DNA of 64,000 nucleotides, taken from Heterocephalus glaber. Its lineage: Eukaryota; Chordata; Mammalia; Rodentia; Bathyergidae. Below are positions 46,953 through 58,367 of the stretch, in pieces (within the stretch, counting starts at the first letter, position 1; every line of letters begins with the position of its first letter). The position numbers and the translations under genes were made by a program. A model generated the notes under the pieces. The model worked only from the letters and a program-made list of their open reading frames with translations. It made no database searches and had not been told where the DNA came from. The stretch is taken from positions 761,543 through 825,542 of the forward strand of contig NW_004624785.1 in NCBI RefSeq assembly GCF_000247695.1. The letters run 5' to 3'.

Positions 46953-47590
46953 TGTAGACAGCTAAGTTAGTTAGAAGATATTATAAGACAGAGGACAACA
47001 GTGGATGGAGGTTCACTCACTGAAGGCCAGGATTCAAGAAAAAGAAGAACTGCTGGGGAGGTAGCTCAGTGGCTCTGCACCTACCTGGCAAGTGCAAGGT
47101 CCTGAGTTCGATCCCCAGTATTGAAAAAAAATAAGGAACTACTACTATATCCACATACTAGCCCTAGGGATGAACAGCAGTGATTGATATTCTAAATAGG
47201 CATCAATCACTTTGAATGGGGACCAAAACTTCCCTAGGCCATTCCTTCCAGGAAAATCCTTGTTCATGTCATATACTTTTGCTAGTGACTTGCTTCCCCT
47301 ATTTGATCTTCATTTAATCAATATTACCTAAGCAACTATATTTGTTGTCTTATTGGTTGACCATAGTTTTGTTCCACCACATACCCACCTTATGATTTCC
47401 CATGGGATTAACATTATCTAGTGAGTATACTTTTAATCTTATTAATTAACTACAGTTTTGTCCCACCTTGAACCCACCTCACCTCATGGCTTTGCTCAAT
47501 TAAACACCCTTGAGAAGCAATGTCGGTGGGTAATCCACTTTCCAGGGCCCCTTCTATCTTTCCTAGACAGAAGTTTTCTCTCAATGAATT
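46953..47590 (+). mobile_element. Candidate 3' LTR of the ERV
   Basis: Starts tgtagacagctaag after the purine tract, carries a polyadenylation-type aattaaa at 47499-47505 followed by a T-rich end. The 3' boundary is uncertain and a 5' LTR partner was not found. An ID SINE lies inside at 47052. Confidence 0.35.
47052..47132 (+). mobile_element. ID SINE
   Basis: ggggaggtagctcagtggct, gttcgatccccagtattg, A tail. Short duplication aagaact/aaggaact. Confidence 0.85.
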
Positions 47591-47747
47591 CTTCCTACTC
47601 CTTAAAAAAATGTAAACACAATTACAATAGAGGCCCTCAAAACCCCACTGCCACAAATAAACTAACTAGACCACAAAAAAACACCACCACAACAAAGAAT
47701 ATCAGAGTTGAACAAAACAAACACATGGACTTATAGATCTCTACACA

Positions 47748-50700
47748 GTGTTCCACTCAACAACAGAATACACATTCTTTTCAGCAGTACTTGGAACAAT
47801 ATCCAAAATAGACCACATACTAGCAGATAAAGCATGCTTAAGTAAATGCAAAAGAATTGAAATTATACTGTGCATATTATCATATGCAATGAAACTAGAA
47901 ATCAGTGGCAAAAGAAAACACAGAAATTATGCAAATGCATGGAAATTAAGCCATACACTCTTGAATAATTAATGGATTACAGAAGAAATCAAGGAAGAAA
48001 TAAGACAGTTCCTAGAATTAAACAATAATGCCTGTACAACATACCGTAACTTTGGGGGATCAATGAAAGTAATCCTAAGAGGGAAGGTTATAGCTGTGAA
48101 TGCCCAAATCAAAAAAATAGAGGGAGGCCAAATAAGTAACCTAACAATGCACCTCAAGGACTTAGGAAAACACAATCCAAGCACAAAGCTAGTACAAGGA
48201 AGAAATTATAAAGATCAGAGTAGAAATTAATGCAATTGAGACTAAAAAACAACACAAAGAATCAATGAGTTGAAGAGATGGTCCTTCAAAAGAATAAACA
48301 AAACAGATAAACCTGTAGCCAATCTTAGCAAAAAAGGAAAGAAAACACCAGAAACAATGCAATAAAAAGGTGAACTCACAATAGACACTGCCAAAATCCA
48401 AAAGGTTACCAGCAAATATTTTGCAAACCTATATGCCAATAAATTGGAGAACTCAGAAGAAATGGATAGATTCCTAGATACATATAAATTACCAAAAACT
48501 GAACTAAAAAAGATATAAAAATCTTAAGTAATCCAATAACAAGCAATGAAACTGAAGTAGTAATTTAAAAAAATAAAACTGACAACTAAGAAAAGCCCTG
48601 ATCTGGATGGATTCACTACTGAATTCTGCAAAATTTTCAGGGAAAGTCTAACACCAATACCCCTCAGGCTCTTTAATGAAATTTAAAAGGAAAGAGTATT
48701 CCCAAAGTCATTCCTGAAAGGTAGCATTATCTTGATTCCAAAACCAAACAAGGACCCAACCAAAAAAGAGAACTATACACCAAACTCTTCAATGAATATA
48801 GATGCAAAGATCCTCAACAAAATACCAGCAAACAGAATGTAACAAATCATCAAAAAGATCAGGCATCCTGACTAAGTAGGCTTCATCTCAGGGATGCAAG
48901 GATGGTTCAACATATACAAATCAATAACTGTAATACATTATATAAACAGAAGGAAGAACAAAAATCACATGATCATCTTGACAGATGCAGGCAAAGCCTT
49001 TAACAAAATTCAATATCCTTTAATGATTAAAAAAAAGTGCCCTGAATAAAGTAGGTATAAAAGGACTTTAGCTCAATATGATAAAAGCCATTTATGACAA
49101 ACCTACCACCAACATCCTATTTTTTTTTTTGAGACAGGGTTACCTATGTAGTTCAGACTGTCCTTGAACTCACTATGTAGCCCAAGCTGGCCTTGAACTT
49201 GTAATGATTCTCCTGCCTCAGCCTCCTGAGTGCTAGAATTACAGGTATGTGCCACTATGCCTGGCACCAATATCATATTAAATGTGGAAAAACTGAAGGC
49301 CTTTTCTCTAATATTAAGAACAAGACAAGGATGTCCACTATCAACACCCCTGTTCAACATACTACTCCAAACATTAGCGAGAGCAAGGAAGCAAGAAAAA
49401 TAAACAAAGAAGGGACTTAGATGAAAGAAGTCACATTATTATTCTTTGCAGACTACATGATCCTCTAAGTAGAAAACAAAAATTTCCACCAAAGGATTCC
49501 TAAAATTGATGACCAAATCCAGCAATGTAGTAGGATCCAAAATTGACACAAAAATCAATAGCATTTCTGTAAACCAATAACAAACTCACTGAGAAAGAAA
49601 TTAGGGAAATAATATTATTCACAATAGCACTAAGAAAAATTAACTACTTAGGAATTAATCTAACCAAAGAAGTGAAAAACCTCTACAAATGAAAACTACA
49701 GTACTCTGAAAAAGAAGATCATAGAGGACAACAGAAAATAGTAAGATATTCCCTGTTCCTGGATAGGCAGAACCATATAGTCAAAACGGTCATACTTCCA
49801 AAACTGATATACAGATTTAATGCAATCCCAATCAAAATACCAACAGCATTCTTCAGAGAACTGGAGAAAACATTCCTAAAATTCATGTGGAACCAGAAGA
49901 GATCCAGAAGAGCAAAAACAATCCTGAGTAAAAAGAGCAAAGCAAGAGGCATCACCATCCTGGGCCTGAAGCCACTATGATAAAAACAGCGTGGTACAGG
50001 CACAAAAACAGACATGTGGATCAATGGAACAGAGTAGAGGGTGCAAAAACAACCCCAAGCACATTCCCCTATTTGATTTTTGACAAAGGGGCCAAAAACA
50101 TACCCTGGAGGAGAGAAAGTCCCTTTAATAAGTGGTGCTGGTAAAACTGGCTATCCATATGAAGAAGATTGAATGTAGACCCATATCTTTTACCATGTAC
50201 TAAACTAAAATCAAAGTGAACTAAATGTTAAAACAAAAGATTCAACTTCCTGGAAGACAAAACAGGTAAAACTTTTGAAGTCATAGGCATAGGCAAGGAC
50301 TTTCCAAACAGAACCTCAGTTGCACAGGAAATAGTATGGGAATCAACAAATGGGATCATATCAAAATAAAAAGCTTCTGGACCACAAAAAAAACAACCAA
50401 CAGAATGAAAAGGCAACCTACAGAATGGGAAAAAATTTTTACCAGCTACACCTCAGACCAAGGACTAATATCTGGCTAATAAAGTGCTCAAAGAAATTAG
50501 ATCCTTCAAAATAAAAGACCCAATCAAAAATGGGCAAATGGAATGAATAGAAACTTATCAGAAGTACAAATGGCCAATAAATACATGAAGAAATATTCAA
50601 CATCGCTAGCCATTGGTGAAATGCAAATTAAAACAACACTGAAATTTCATCTTATTCCAGAAAGAATGACTATCATCAAGTAATCAAATAATAAATGCTG

Positions 50701-50980
50701 CAGGGGATGGGGGAACACTCCCACCCTATTGGCATTAATGAAAACTAGTACAACCACTATGGAGATTCCTCAAAAAACTAAAACTAGAAATTTCATTTGA
50801 CCTAAATATTCCCCCTTTAGTAGGTATCATCATATTATGATAATACATGCATACCAATGTTTATAGCAGCACAATTCATAATAGCTAATCTTCAAAGCAG
50901 CCTATATGTCCATCAACAGATAAATGGATGAAGAAAATGTGATATAAACACACAGTGGAGTACTACTTCACCATAAAGAA
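47748..50980 (+). pseudogene. L1 ORF2 pseudogene
   Basis: Broken ORF2 (endonuclease and reverse transcriptase polyprotein). Pieces seen: endonuclease (about 47748-47972), reverse transcriptase palm and fingers (about 48590-49380, including the stretch around MQGWFNI and the GKAFNKIQ part near 48990), and the C-terminal region to about 50.98 kb. Frame changes and stops occur throughout, and a B1-like SINE interrupts the reverse transcriptase at 49120-49265. In a live copy this protein nicks target DNA and primes reverse transcription of its own RNA. Confidence 0.85.
49120..49265 (-). mobile_element. B1-like SINE inserted in L1 ORF2
   Basis: Poly(T), gagacagggttacctatgta, then cctcagcctcctgagtgcta and ccactatgcctggc: reverse B1. 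Target copies accaacatccta (49108-49119) and accaatatcata (49266-49277) restore the ORF2 text when one is removed. Confidence 0.9.
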
Positions 50981-51314
50981 AGATAAACTTCAATAATTTT
51001 TAGGAAACTAGATGCACCTTGAAACCATAACGTTAAATGAAATAAATCAGACACATGAGCTTAAATATTGCATAGTTTCTTTTATAGGGAAAACTCAAAA
51101 TATAAATAAAGAGCACAATAAAAGATAGATAATAGAATGTAGGGAAAGAGATCTTTCTCAAATGGGAAGGGGATCAAAAGATGAAGGAAGGGGAGAAGGA
51201 GTGAAGAAGAAGTAGAGGAAAAAAGAATTAAGATAGGTCATGTACATGTACCAACTTCCCACCGGGAATGTAATAATTTTGTACTGCACACATGTATTAA
51301 TAAAAAGATATACA

Positions 51315-51600
51315 TGCCATGGACTGAATTGTGCCTCAACACCAACAAATTCATATGTCAAAGTTAATACTCTTAGGGGCTCCAAATGTGAATGTATTTA
51401 GAGAGAGGGGATTCAAAGAGGATAGACCCTAATCTCAGGCCCGTATGGAGACACAGGGAAAAAACAGCCACCTACAAACCAACTCTGTTGACATTTTGAA
51501 CTCAGACTTTACTTATAGACTTGTGAGAAAATAAAGTTTATTGTTTAAGTGACGCCAATCTATGGAACTTTAATATAGCAACCCTAGCAAATGAATACAG
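51315..51600 (+). mobile_element. MLT1-like solo LTR (MaLR)
   Basis: tgccatggactgaattgtgc, caaattcatatgtcaaagtt, aataaagtttattgtttaag, then cctagcaaatgaataca. Confidence 0.75.
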
Positions 51601-51879
51601 CATAATACACTTAAAATGAAAGTCAAAATCCTGCATTGATCTATAAATATACTCAAACTGTATTACTGAATTTTTTAAAAAGCAGGATACTATACATGTA
51701 TAGAATGATCTAATTTTTATAAAATTATGCAACCACAGTATAAATATAGATAGAAAGATGACAAATATTTATGTCCAGAATTCTGTGGGGGTTTTTTTCC
51801 ATTTTATTTCATTTTCCTGCCTTGACCCATTATTTTGACAAGCCTGTGAGTGGGTGGATTCAAGTAGGAATAAATATAT

Positions 51880-52240
51880 AGAGCAAGAAAAGAATGTAGC
51901 TCAGGGCAGAACCTTGGGGAATGCTGATATTTAAGAGACAGAAGGTGGGAGCTAGCAAAAGCAACATAGAAGGATTAGTCAGAGAGGAGAAAAAGCCAGA
52001 GTATAATTCCAAAGAAGCCAATAAAGGGCAAGATTTTAAAAGAAGCAGGGTGTTAAACAGTGTTTAACATCACAGAGAAGAGCCGCAAGGATGTCTGGCA
52101 AGAGAACATTGCATGTGGAAACAAAGAGGTCATGCTGCTCTCAGAAAGCATTTGAAGGACTGGAAGGCCAGTTTGAAGTGTTTGCGGGATGAGTGGGCAG
52201 TGAGGAAAGCCATAAATAGTGAAAAGAATTACACCCCTTC
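51880..52240 (-). mobile_element. L2 fragment
   Basis: gcagaaccttggggaatgct, gatatttaagag and the following purine-rich text read as antisense L2 ORF2. Long frames on both strands here are therefore not genes. Confidence 0.5.
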
Positions 52241-52734
52241 AGGTATAGAGGCAGATTGTCATCGTCATACTGGGAATGGCCTGAATACAAACCCAAGCAT
52301 GTTGAGATGACAGTTACCCTAGAAACCCCAGAGGAGTACCTTAGCAACGTGTACCACGCTGCTCTGTTCCACACTGTACCAAAGATGTTCTTGGACCCAT
52401 TCTAATGGGGTCTGTCAACTAGCCTGTAGTCTTTGCTTAATGGGAAAGATGTTTCTATAAACCCAAAGCCTTGATAATGAAATCACTTAGCAACCTTTCC
52501 ATAACAACAAAAGTGATGGCAGCAACCAGCATAATATGCTATTGCAAACTTTCTTAATGTGACAAGAAAGCAAGTCATCTGACAACTGGGGAACATGCTT
52601 TCTTGTCTAGTTTTTTTTTCTTTCTAGCCAGGTTCCCTGATGATGAGGACACAGTTAAAACTAAGCAGAAAAGGGGAGAGAGAGTATATATTTAGTAAGT
52701 GTACTTTTTCTTCCTTCAGCCTGGCCAGGTAGCC
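52241..52734. other. Unique intergenic sequence
   Basis: Nothing recognised. Confidence 0.45.
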
Positions 52735-52985
52735 TGAGATAGTTTATTTACCTATGTATTTGTTTGAATACCTATATGTACCAAGCAGCATTCTATACAG
52801 TATAGAGTTGCTTTGTTTAATCTTTATGCAATCCCAATTAGGCACTATTATTATCCTCTTTTTACCCCTGATCTTAGCCAAAAGACCAAGAAATGGTATC
52901 CTCTTTTTATAGGTGTGGAAACTGAGGCTTAGGAAGTTATGTCATTTGCTTGAGATCACCCAAACTACATGATATAAGGTGATTT
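52735..52985 (-). mobile_element. MIR, split by a U2 fragment
   Basis: ggcactattattatcctctt, the insertion, then ttataggtgtggaaactgag and cttgagatcacccaaac: reverse MIR. Deleting 45 bp (the insert plus one 13-bp copy) gives an uninterrupted MIR. Confidence 0.8.
52865..52896 (-). pseudogene. U2 snRNA 5'-end retrocopy (truncated)
   Basis: On the minus strand the insert contains ggtcttttggctaagatca, matching the first part of U2 snRNA (cggccttttggctaagatca) apart from C-to-T type changes. Only about 30 bases of the RNA 5' end are present and there is no A tail. Perfect 13-bp direct repeats tatcctcttttta flank it (52852-52864 and 52897-52909). Confidence 0.85.
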
Positions 52986-54020
52986 CCTGAGTACTATGGG
53001 GGAAGGGGTACAAAATGATTTTAGATATTCATCTCCCACTGAAACATTTGCATCCTGGTAATACAAATTTGGCACATGGAGTTAATACCACTAAAAGCAA
53101 TGTCCGAATGCTGAAGGAAAGGGTCCAGGTGTTTTCTCCTGGCTGGGACAGGAAGTAACTGTAATGTTTTCACTTTGAACAGTGGAGAGGATTCCTTTTA
53201 CTATAAGATTGAAATAACTGTTTTTTCTTCCTTTGTTTGTGTTACACTTCCCAGCTCTTTTCAAACTATCTCTAAATGAGAAAGCATTGCTACCATCTCT
53301 ATCTTTTTATTCCTATCATCTTGTCTTTTCTTTCCTTTTGGGATGTTGAAACTCCTTAACAGTAGCAGACAGAACTGGGCATGCTCAGATGCCAAAGCAG
53401 GCTCTAACTGCTGAACACCTCTAGCAAGGATAATCTGGTTACAGTGACTTTATTAGAGGACAAGAGCCACTTTCCCTTGGCTAGTATCTTAGAATGCTGT
53501 GTGCACCAGCTGCTAGCCGATGCATCCTCTTGGACAAGCAGAATTCATCCCGGAGGCATTTCTGAGCATACCTCTGAACCAAGTTGGACGTGTTATCAGA
53601 ATTCAACTTTAGTTGTTGTCCTTTACATAAAGTTCTAAAGTTGTGTCTCTTTAAAGTTGGAGAACAGAGGCACCAACAGGTCAATTTCAGGTCTGTGAGC
53701 AGGTGGCTCACCAATACTGAGAAGAAGTCCAGCTGACTGGGTATTCTCCCTGCCCCAGGCACCCACAGCTCACTCTGCCTCTCTAACTCTGTGTCTGATG
53801 TGTTCAGTCACTGCACCAGGAGCAGAAAGTGAGTGTTAAAATAAATTAGCTTTAGAAATTTTAAAAGACATTTTTACATTGCTCACAATCCAGTGTCCTC
53901 ACTCCATAATGGCAATGATACCATAATCAGAAAGGAAGGGGCATGTTTTTAGAAAGTTTCTTTAAACAAGGAGCCATCTTTGGATATCTATAGAAAACAA
54001 GCTAAGATACTGATGAAAGA
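52986..54020. other. Unique intergenic sequence
   Basis: No gene or repeat is recognised; two frames of 64-93 codons at 53444-53762 overlap on opposite strands. Confidence 0.45.
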
Positions 54021-54219
54021 ACTGGGCAGGGTGGTGCAAGTCTATAATTAGAGCCCTTTTTGAGGCTGAGGCAAGAGGATCACATGTTTAGCCTACCACA
54101 AACAACTTAGCCAGACCCTGTCTCAGAATATAAATAAAAATTAAACAGGCTGGGGATATAGCTCAGTGCAAAGGCCCTGGGTTCAATCCCAGTATCACCA
54201 GCACAAAAGAAAAAAAAAG
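54021..54219 (+). mobile_element. B4-like composite SINE
   Basis: B1-like part (gggcagggtggtgcaagtct, gaggctgaggcaagaggatc) then ID part (ggctggggatatagctcagt, gttcaatcccagtatc) with an A tail. Confidence 0.8.
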
Positions 54220-54660
54220 ATAGCAAAGAAAAATTGCAGAGAGCCATTTGCTTTTATAAAAGCTAAAATTTTTTATGAGAAGAAAAGAAACCTCAATAAC
54301 TTAGGAGGACCCTCAATATATAAAAAATGGAAACATCTAGCTTCAGTACCAAAATCTCACATTCCTGACCTATAGAAAAAGTTGAGGATGTTTCTTTACC
54401 TCTTTCAAATGCATTTAGGATATGAGGAACTATCTCTTCTCCATTTTGTTGCACTAGGGGGAATGCAGCAAAGGATGCTATAAAACCAAAATAGCTGAAT
54501 CTGCAAACATTTCCTCTGTTATATTAAATTATTTAAAAATCTGGATACCTAAGTGTCATTCCTTCCCAGTTTTTTTCTCAAGTGCTATTTTTATTGTTGT
54601 TTCCTTTGGAAACCATTCTCTTAGGCATGGCAGCGGCTGTCTTAAGGTGGAATTATTTAT

Positions 54661-54945
54661 TTGAGCTGTTTTCCCTCATTGAGCTTTGGAGGCCACAAAC
54701 TCGTATTTAACACCGGAGGATTTGTCCAGGCTAACCGCCCCCACACCCCGGAGAATCCTCTAATGCTGCCCATAGCCACACTTTCAGCTGCTAAGCAGCC
54801 AAGAAAAATCGCTCTGTTCCCTGGAGATCAGTTTGAAGAAAGTCGGGTCCTCAGAGACTCATGGAAAGTTACAGAACATGTGACCAAACTTCAGAAGTCT
54901 CCAAATCTGCTTCAAGTCAAAGTTCAAATAAAGCACAGAGGCTGA
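54661..54945 (+). other. 94-codon open frame in a CpG-bearing pocket, function unknown
   Basis: A stop-free frame of 94 codons ending TGA, with an evenly charged composition (for example GHKLVFNTGGFVQANRP, then PRKIALFPGD) and no recognised domain, signal peptide or membrane segment. Its first codon is TTG, not ATG. CpGs are more frequent here (caccgga, aaccgcc, ccccggag, gtcgggt) than in the flanks. It could be an exon of an unannotated transcript, an old retrocopy, or chance. Confidence 0.15.
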
Positions 54946-55064
54946 GAAGGCACATAGGCATCACAAGAAACCTTCCATTCTTGTGAAGGAGAGAAAGAAT
55001 ATTCCCTTGGCATGATGCAGATTTCTGATAACATATAATTTTCCTTTTAAAATGAAGGAGTAGA

Positions 55065-55147
55065 GGGCCAGGGATGTAGCTCAGTGGCGCCGCACCTGCC
55101 AGGCAAGCACAAGATCCTGAGTCTGACCCTGTACCGCAAAAAAGAAA
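55065..55147 (+). mobile_element. ID SINE
   Basis: gggccagggatgtagctcag, ggcgccgcacctgcc, box B damaged (gtctgaccctgtaccg). Flanked by aaggagtaga at 55055-55064 and 55148-55157. Confidence 0.85.
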
Positions 55148-55157
55148 AAGGAGTAGA

Positions 55158-55639
55158 AAACCCTACTTCCACCTGTGAATGAGTAGCTTGTAACAGACTA
55201 ACTTTTCCAAATATACAACCATAAAGACAGGCTAAAATAATCCCCCCAAGAAAAACAGCTCTAAAAACAACTGAGAGTAACTAAGGAGTCTGATTAACGG
55301 GACCGAAATCTTGGAGAGAAATAAAATATTGAAGTGAGCCAGATAGCTGTCCTTACAATTTTCCTCAGGGAATATTCTGGGGCTTAGAGGCCACATAAAT
55401 AAATATTATGATCAAGAGCTGCAAGATTATCACTGGGCTGGGGAAGTAAAAAGCTTAACTCATGGCTACGCAATTAGAAGGATTCAGAAGCCAGCATCCT
55501 AAGAAAGGGAGCCCCATACTCACTGTGTAATTTCCCCTCGAGGCCTTGCTAGGAAGACAAAAGTTGGAGTCTAAGATCCTCCAAAGAAAGAGGGAAGGGA
55601 TGGGAAAACAGAGGAGGGGAAGAGGGAAGGTGTCAGGAA
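55158..55639. other. Unassigned A-rich sequence
   Basis: Possibly decayed L1 5' region; not certain. Confidence 0.35.
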
Positions 55640-55770
55640 CAAACTATACCCTCAAGGACATACCCTACATACCCTGCAATGACCTATTTTCTCCAACTAG
55701 CCTCACCTTCCAAAGTTGTTAACCACCTCCCAATAGCCCATTAATCTGTGAGTCCATCAGTGGGCTGTAG
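55640..55770 (-). mobile_element. MaLR-type LTR fragment
   Basis: ctccaactagcctcaccttc, accacctcccaatagcccat, taatctgtgagtccatcagt is the reverse complement of a rodent MaLR LTR stretch. Confidence 0.6.
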
Positions 55771-56529
55771 GGTACCTGCGTCATCCATGTAATGCTTGTC
55801 CTTTCTGTCTGCGGTGGACCTTTATTAGGGGTGGTGTTTGGAGTTGTTGTATCCAGTGTGCACCTAGCCGAGGATCCCAGTGGATGACTGAGTTAGTGCA
55901 TCATCCTTGTGCATTGACTCTTCCTTTGGGGGCTTCTTAACTTCTTGGCTCAAAATATGCCTCACCATTTCTAATCACCGCCACCAGATAAATGCAGTGT
56001 CTCTTATGTCCTGTCAGGCTCTAGATCCAGGCATTGTTGAAAGCTGAGTAACGCTCATTGCCTTTAAGATTTACAGTTCCTTGAAACCAGCTTCCATGTA
56101 AGATGTATGCAGAGTTAAGTGGTAAGGGTGTCTGTAGAGCACTGGATAAAGAGTAATAGGGAATTTTACTCTAGGACCAAGTTCTAATGCAAGCAAGTGT
56201 GAATCGGGCAAGTTAGGGGGAGAAGCATTTCAGGTACTATCAGATGTAGTCTGGTTTCATCTGATGCTGACTCCTGTCGCAGGGGACATCTCTTTTTAGG
56301 AAGTGTGTGGCTTTCTTGCAGTGTGCCAGCCGCCAGAAGCAAAGACAAGTCTCTTTTTCACCCTGTAAGCAGCACTGGTCCCTGAACCTCCTAGAGAGGC
56401 AGTGGTACTTTTCACAGATTGTCCCTAGGATTCCTGACCAGCAGCCCACCACCACCAGTAATCTCAGAAAGTACAGGACCCCAGGCTTCTTGGGCAAAGG
56501 CTGAAGGAAATTGGGAAAGAAGAATATGA
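55771..56529. other. Unique intergenic sequence
   Basis: Frames of 65 and 85 codons overlap on opposite strands at 56240-56504; neither is recognised. Confidence 0.45.
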
Positions 56530-56530
56530 C

Positions 56531-56558
56531 CCGTGTGTGCGTGTGTGCGTGTGTGTCT
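56531..56558 (+). repeat. (GT)n microsatellite, imperfect
   Basis: gtgtgtgcgtgtgtgcgtgt, next to an old reverse ID. Confidence 0.85.
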
Positions 56559-56559
56559 A

Positions 56560-56632
56560 GGTGCTAAACATCAGTCTATGGGCCTCATGGATGTTAGGCA
56601 AGTGTTCTACCACAGAGCTATACCCGCTACAA
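56560..56632 (-). mobile_element. Old ID-like SINE
   Basis: gttaggcaagtgttctacca then cagagctatacccgc: reverse ID, highly diverged. Confidence 0.55.
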
Positions 56633-57629
56633 GGTAAAGTGGCTCCTTGAGCCACCAAGTTCAAGTTATAACTCTTAGTCTACATACCTAGTAAAACAAG
56701 AACAATTAATTTGTTTTATTTTCATCAAAGTCTGATTATATCAAGTTAAAGAGACTCCTTTAAACAATTATTCCCCTTTACATTGTAGTTAATTAAATTC
56801 CCTCAAATATGTTAAACTGCAGTTATAAATTTAATATATTCAATTTTCCTGTAAGCTACTTAAAATGCCTATCCTCAGTAGCAAAGCAGTTCTAACTACT
56901 TAATGAACAGTAATGAATCTAATAAATGAAACCTATAAATAATTGTGAATCTGTTTGTAAATTAAATTAAATTTTGAACTTAAGTTAAAATCACATCTAA
57001 AATCCATTACTTAACTATATATTTTAAGTGGAATCACAAGAGTTGGCTGTCTTTGTTCTAAGGTGTCCAATACTCTTCTTACAAACACATAAAATCCAAG
57101 TACACCCAGATTGTCTCAATGATTGATCTAAAATATCTTTCTTGAACTTCATGCAAAAGCACAAATATTATTTGTTTTCCTTCAGCATCTCCATATCTAA
57201 TTCTAAATTTTTATAGGGTTAGAAATACAGTGCACCCATTGAGTGAACAATTTCATCATCCCTCCCAAAACCTGGATTGTCTTCTGCAGGTGTCCAAAAT
57301 ACTTATGGGTCAGATAGCCAAGACCTAGTGAAGAATCCACTTCTGAATCTACATTTGTCCCAGGTCATCCTACCCACAGCAGTAATGGGATGGTCCAGAC
57401 ATGTATCAAGTATTTTCAAAAAAAATGTCAAGAGGACACAATGGAGAGTCTCTTCAATTAATATTGTTGGGAAAACCAGATAGTCACGTGCAAAAAAAAT
57501 GAACTTATAGCTGGGGCAGAGAGGCCTGGGGAGATGTTGGTCAAAGAAAATTTGAGTTAGTAAAGAGAAATAAATTCAAGAGATCAATCGTACATCATAG
57601 TGACCTACCAATAATAGCAACATATTATA
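56633..57629. other. Unique AT-rich intergenic sequence
   Basis: Nothing recognised. Confidence 0.5.
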
Positions 57630-57708
57630 GGGGCCGGGGAGGTAGCTCAGTGGTGCAGGGCCTGCCTGGCAAGCGCAACATCCTGACTTCAATTCCCGGT
57701 ACCAAAAA
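57630..57708 (+). mobile_element. ID SINE
   Basis: ggggccggggaggtagctca, gcctgcctggcaagcgc, cccggtacc, then a purine tail expanded into microsatellites. Confidence 0.9.
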
Positions 57709-57716
57709 AAGAACAA

Positions 57717-57720
57717 ATGA

Positions 57721-57772
<52 letters not shown>

Positions 57773-57838
57773 AGAGAAGAGAAGAGAAGAGAAGAGAAGA
57801 GAAGAGAAGAGAAGAGAAGAGAAGAGAAGAGAAGAGAA
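57717..57838 (+). repeat. Compound microsatellite (GAAA)n-(GAGAA)n
   Basis: About 13 GAAA units change abruptly at about 57771 to about 13 five-base gaaga units. The all-purine strand runs for more than 120 bases and grew from the SINE tail. Confidence 0.95.
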
Positions 57839-57889
57839 ACCATATAATATACTTGAAAATTGCTAGGCTTCACAAATGCTAGTAAATTT

Positions 57890-58262
57890 TAACTGACCTG
57901 ACCACAAGATCATCAGTAGATTAACCCACCATGAGATCATAATCTGATAGAAAGATTGGAGGTGATGGCACCACGAGGTAGCGACTGGATGAAGGGAATG
58001 CTATCACTCTGGGGACTATTCCAGGCCTCTTCCTTTCAGTTTCTTGGATTAGCTCTCTGCCTCCTAGTTGCCTTGAGGTGAGCAGCTCTGGTCTGCCACA
58101 CCCTTCCACTGTGATGTTTCTGCCTCACCACAGGCCCAGAAACAGTGGAGCCAGCTGATCACAGACTAAAACCTCTGAAGCTATGCAAAAAAACCAAATG
58201 TTTCCTCCTTTAAATTGTTTCTCACTTACTTTGTCACAGTGATGAAAAATTGACTGATGCTG
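57890..58262 (+). mobile_element. MaLR-type solo LTR
   Basis: gccttgaggtgagcagctct, ggtctgccacacccttcc, ggcccagaaacagtggagcc, then gaaaaattgactgatgc: rodent MaLR LTR order. The 5' boundary is unsure. Confidence 0.65.
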
Positions 58263-58335
58263 AGGCCATGCAGGTAAACACTTGGCACAGTGCCTGACAC
58301 CAGGCATGTTCTTGATAAATGATAACTAGTACTGT
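58258..58335 (+). mobile_element. MIR 3'-part fragment
   Basis: acttggcacagtgcctgaca ... ttgataaatgataac. Confidence 0.5.
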
Positions 58336-58367
58336 CTACAGTACAAGCATGTTTGATTCTAGGTATA

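Larger units (their letters stand above)
47690..51312 (+). mobile_element. 5'-truncated L1 retrotransposon
   Basis: Begins in the ORF2 endonuclease part (EYTFFSA, then KIDHILADK), runs through the reverse-transcriptase region and the C-terminal part (plus strand gtccatcaacagataaatgg near 50909). It closes with a purine-rich 3' UTR (51158-51225) and a short tail. ORF1 and the 5' UTR are missing. Many stops and frameshifts, so inactive. Confidence 0.9.

Noticed and set aside
52865..52896. Functional U2 snRNA gene
   Set aside because: Only about 30 bases of the 5' end, with substitutions, and no snRNA promoter elements around it.
57625..57873. Frames with KKER/REEK or FLSFFLS repeats
   Set aside because: Translation of the GAAA/GAGAA microsatellite.
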